Shown here piece by piece: positions 60,606 to 64,000 of a stretch of 64,000 bases of DNA. Positions within the stretch are counted from its first letter, which is position 1; the number at the start of each line of letters is the position of its first letter. Source of the DNA: Trametopsis cervina (taxonomy: Eukaryota; Basidiomycota; Agaricomycetes; Polyporales; Irpicaceae); assembly GCA_022385755.1 (NCBI GenBank), contig MU278357.1:434001-498000 (forward strand), read 5' to 3'. Under the pieces are notes generated by a model. It did no database searches. It saw only the letters and a list, made by a program, of their open reading frames with translations, and was not told where the DNA came from. A program made the position numbers and the translations under genes.

Positions 60606-60970
60606 TTTTTCTGGGACAATGTTGTTGATTGTGATTATACTGTGGTATCGTTCACAACCTTGCGTGAAGCTTCCTTAGCTTGAGAGGCATCGGTGATAAG
60701 TATTGCACAAGCCTTGAAATCAACGGTGATCTGGTCTGCAACCACGGCCAGATTATCGTTCTCCCGATCGCCTTAGCACGTGCACGCGACCTAAATATTC
60801 GCATTCTCATTCCGTTACTGCTCTGTATCATCCTTCATCTTGATTTTCTTTCGAAACTCACGCTGTCCCTCTGAAATTTGTACCATAGAGCATCAGCACC
60901 GTACCCAACCGCGAGCTATCGCACGATCATCAGCAGTACCAAAAAGAACGCGTTGCGAGTCATAGTGCCG
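60606..60970. promoter_or_regulatory. Short intergenic, exportin-T promoter
   Basis: About 365 nt between two plus-strand genes. An in-frame upstream ATG at 60878 exists (MYHRASAPYPTASYRTIISS) but encodes no exportin-like sequence, so I treat it as leader. Confidence 0.4.
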
Positions 60971-63900
60971 ATGGCGGACTTAAACCAACTCGTACAAGCT
61001 ATCCTCATTGCAGCAGACCCTACACAAGGTGCTTTACACAATCAAGCGTTGGAATATCTCTCTACAATCCAACAGAACTCGTCGGAAACATGGAGGGTTG
61101 CTCTCGCGTTATTTGTAGAGACAGGACCGGACGGGAGTCGAAAATATCCGCCACAAGCGCGATTCTTCGCGCTGCGCGTACTGGAGGACTTTCTAGACAA
61201 TAGGTTCGTAGTGTTTTCGAGTCCCTCTGGAAGAGATTACTGATATTGCATGTCAAAGATTCGAACCGCTAGATGACGACGCCTTTCAAATGCTCAGGCA
61301 ATCCTTCATCTCATATATACAATCAGAATATTTGTATGGTCCTGCTGAAGCAAATGCTGCATGTGAGTCGTACCGCCTTGTGTTGCGTCTAATGTGCGCC
61401 TAAGTTGTGTATGTTTTCAAGTCATACGCAACAAATTCTCCCATACTCTTACCCTACTTTTCCTCGCGACGTACCTCGATCAGTGGCAAACGTTCTTCGG
61501 TGATCTTTTCACGCTTATACGGCCACCGGAGTCAACGTCTCAAGCGACGTTCAATACGCATGTCTCACTCCTGTTCTTCCATCTGGTTCTGGAGATCTCA
61601 GGTGAAGTGGCGGACCAGATTATCAAATCCGCCAGAAGCTACAACCCAGCGCGACATGGACGCGACACGCGTGTAAGGGACGCTGTCCGTGATCGCGACG
61701 CCGCGGCCGTTAACGAAGCCGTATTGACAATTGTCGCCGATGGTGTTGAGCGCATGGGGAGGCTTAGACAAGGTGACTCGTCACCTGCTGAAAAAGAACT
61801 CGACACGGTGACCGAAGTTGTTGACTGGGGAATTAGGACATTCGCTTCCTATGTCGGTATGTGGTCCTACCGAACTTCCTCATACTTACATGGTCATGAT
61901 TCGTCTCTAGGATGGATTGATATCAACCTAACGGTCACTCCTGACACCATTCGGTTACTGTTCAGCCTTCTATCGGACTCTTCACTCCCTATACGACTGG
62001 CTACATGCGGAGCGATCACCAAAATCGTGGGGAAGGGACTGAAGGAACCCACTGACAAGTTACAGTTGATTAAAGTCCTTGCTCTCGGCCAGGTACTAGA
62101 TGCGTTAGAAACAAAAACACGGAGTGAACAGGTTATTCGAGGATCTGATATCGACGAAGGCGAGGAATCATTTAGAGAAGCTCTGGGGCGTCTGCTAAAC
62201 ATGTTGGGGTTGGAACTGAGCAAGCTCGTCGATGTTAGTCTACACCTCAATATTATGAATGCAGCTGACGGCGTGTATGCGCAGGAAAGCCCTATTGAGG
62301 ACGTCAAGAACGAGGCCACGCAACTGCTGAACCAGATCCTTCCTGTGACGCTTCGATTTATGGCGGACGAATATGACGACACCTGTTCAACGATATTCCC
62401 TTTCCTACAGATGATTCTCAGTAATGTACGTTTCAGAAGCTTCCCCTATAAACGATCTACTTACCTCTCCGTAGTATAAACGACTCAGGAAAACGTCCAC
62501 GGAACCTCTTGATGACACTCGACGAAATTTCCTAGCGCAGCTGTTAAATGTTATTCTGCAAAAGCTGAAATGGGAAGAAGAAAGCGATCCAGAAGACATG
62601 GACGAGGATGACAAGGCGGAGTTCGAAGCGTTGAGAAAGGTGCGTCGAAAGCATCGCGACGGGCTTGGTCGTTAATGTTCATAAAATAAAGGATCTACGA
62701 GGCTTCATGGATGCAGTGTTTGTGATTGACCAAGGCCTCGTATCTGAGGGCCTGGCAAATCTATCTTTAAGCACAATGAATGCCTATAAGTCAGGGCTTC
62801 CTGTCAAATGGTATGATGCAGAGCTAGCTGTCTACATCGTCTTTATATTTGGCGAGATAAATAAAAGTAAGTGGCCTCCAATCGATGCAAGTCGCGTCTG
62901 ACTCATTCCGACCTAGCGGGGACGAAAGGCAGGACGGCGTTCTGCCAGACCCCTGCGGATGTTGCGAAGGATAAGAGGAAGGAGACAGACTATTCAACAT
63001 ATCCTCTGACAAGACACGGGGAGATGCTGTACACTCTGGTCCAGTCAGGCATCTCCAACTATCCTAACAGGACCGTGGTCATGCAATTCTTCGAGACTAC
63101 CGCCCGTTATGGCGATTTCTTCAAAGTGCGCCGGGACTGCATAGTTCCCACTTTGGAGGCCATGGTGGACGCGAGGTGTGCAAGGTTGTCAACTTATCTG
63201 TGATTAACTGCTGAAGCTGGAAACCTTAGAGGACTGCATAATCCGGAATCGAATCTACGCTCACGCGTTTTCTACCTGTTCTACCGCTTCATCAAGGAGG
63301 ATCGCAATGAAATATCGACGGATCTCGCGGTCAAACTGATTGACAGCATACGTGATCTCCTCGTAATCCAGGCTGAGCTGCCAGAACCCGACGGTCCCGA
63401 TCAAGATCTCTTGACAGAAGCCGTCAAAAGCCCTAGTATCTTCGATGCTCAGCTGTATCTCTTCGAAACGGTGGGGACTTTGGTGTCGCTATTCTACAAG
63501 GAACCAGAACAACGTGCCGCCCTATTATCATCTATCGTAAAACCAATGTTGGAAGGCCTTTCACAGGATTTGCAGTTGGTGAAAAGCCCTGAGGACGTTC
63601 TCCCTATCCTGAAGGTACACCATACCATCATGGCACTAGGTTATATCGCCAAGGGATTCCCGGAATATCCTTCACCCGTGCCACCAGGGTATCTTCCCCC
63701 TCCGATAGACATCTTCACAGAGGTAGCTCAAGCGACATTGGTCTCTCTCGAACGCTTGAATATTTTAAGAGTTATCCGAGATGCAGTATGTATCAGAGTT
63801 TGCCTTGAGATATTTGACTCATTCGGTCTCCAGACTCGCAACGCGTTCACGCGGATTCTTGCCACAACTGGACCCAATGTCACACACTTGATCCCTCCAC

Positions 63901-64000
63901 TAATGGCAAACCTGCTTGCACATTTTGAACCCACAGAACTGGTGGACTTTATGGGCTTTATTGGTCTTCTAGTGCATCGCTTACAGGTGCGTATCCATGA
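60971..64000 (+). CDS. LOS1: Exportin-T (Los1/XPOT, tRNA nuclear exporter), 3' truncated by window end
   Basis: Karyopherin-beta family exporter that carries mature tRNA out of the nucleus with RanGTP. The start is ATG 60971 (MADLNQLVQAILIAADPTQG). HEAT-type helices follow: ALHNQALEYLSTIQQNSSET, then QARFFALRVLEDFLDNR joined by an intron to FEPLDDDAFQMLRQSFISYI. The exportin-1-like block is IRNKFSHTLTLLFLATYLDQ, WQTFFGDLF. XPOT-typical blocks continue: VVDWGIRTFASYVGWIDINL, LFSLLSDSSLPIRLATCGAI and KGLKEPTDKLQLIKVLALGQ. Farther on are LRFMADEYDDTCSTIFPFLQ, YTLVQSGISNYPNRTVVMQF and SRVFYLFYRFIKEDRN. At least nine introns, all about 50 nt. The coding sequence is still open at 64000, so the C-terminal portion is missing here. 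Confidence 0.9.

Overview
The window is nuclear DNA of a filamentous basidiomycete, most likely a white-rot Agaricomycete. The genes are densely packed, lie on both strands, and are cut by many introns of about 45-60 nt with GTRNGT donors and CTNAY branch sites. Two tandem class II manganese peroxidases, a class I hydrophobin, a glucanase of the exo-beta-1,3-glucanase type and a pepsin-like protease with a hydrophobic C-terminus all fit a wood- or litter-decaying mushroom-forming fungus. I cannot name the species from sequence alone.

Layout. 0-2.9 kb: no secure gene, only a possible minus-strand fragment. 2.9-12.7 kb: class B J-protein (minus) and Vtc1-like polyphosphate-polymerase subunit (plus) share a divergent promoter, followed by an unresolved set of exons, a large arrestin-related trafficking adaptor (minus) and a TPR protein (minus). 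13.1-20.5 kb: three plus-strand genes for a Gup1-type MBOAT acyltransferase, formamidase and class II fructose-bisphosphate aldolase. 22.2-27.8 kb: two head-to-tail short manganese peroxidases (minus). 30.4-31.8 kb: PLC-like phosphodiesterase. 34.1-35.5 kb: Ser-rich protein of unknown function. 35.6-38 kb: gene-free and repeat-bearing. 38.05 kb: hydrophobin. 38.9-39.9 kb: plausible decayed gene. 40.6-42.7 kb: small mitochondrial protein, intron-containing tRNA-Asp, ETFRF1/LYRM5 homologue and a small spliced gene. 43.0-44.4 kb: secreted Asp-rich protein built of thrombospondin type-3-like repeats. 45.5-53.3 kb: aspartic protease, IQGAP-like RasGAP and a poly-Gln/NPF protein, all minus. 54-60.6 kb: GH5 glucanase (plus), a single-span membrane protein with AIM-like motifs (minus) and an F-box protein (plus). 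60.97 kb to the end: exportin-T (tRNA exportin), running out of the window.

Functionally the window mixes housekeeping genes (chaperone, aldolase, Ras regulation, tRNA export, mitochondrial factors) with secreted or surface genes (peroxidases, hydrophobin, glucanase, protease, TSP3-repeat protein). I see no operon-like system, no intact transposon, no CRISPR and no secondary-metabolite cluster. The most unusual locus is the TSP3-repeat gene. The most tentative but interesting functional idea is the AIM-bearing membrane protein as a selective-autophagy receptor.
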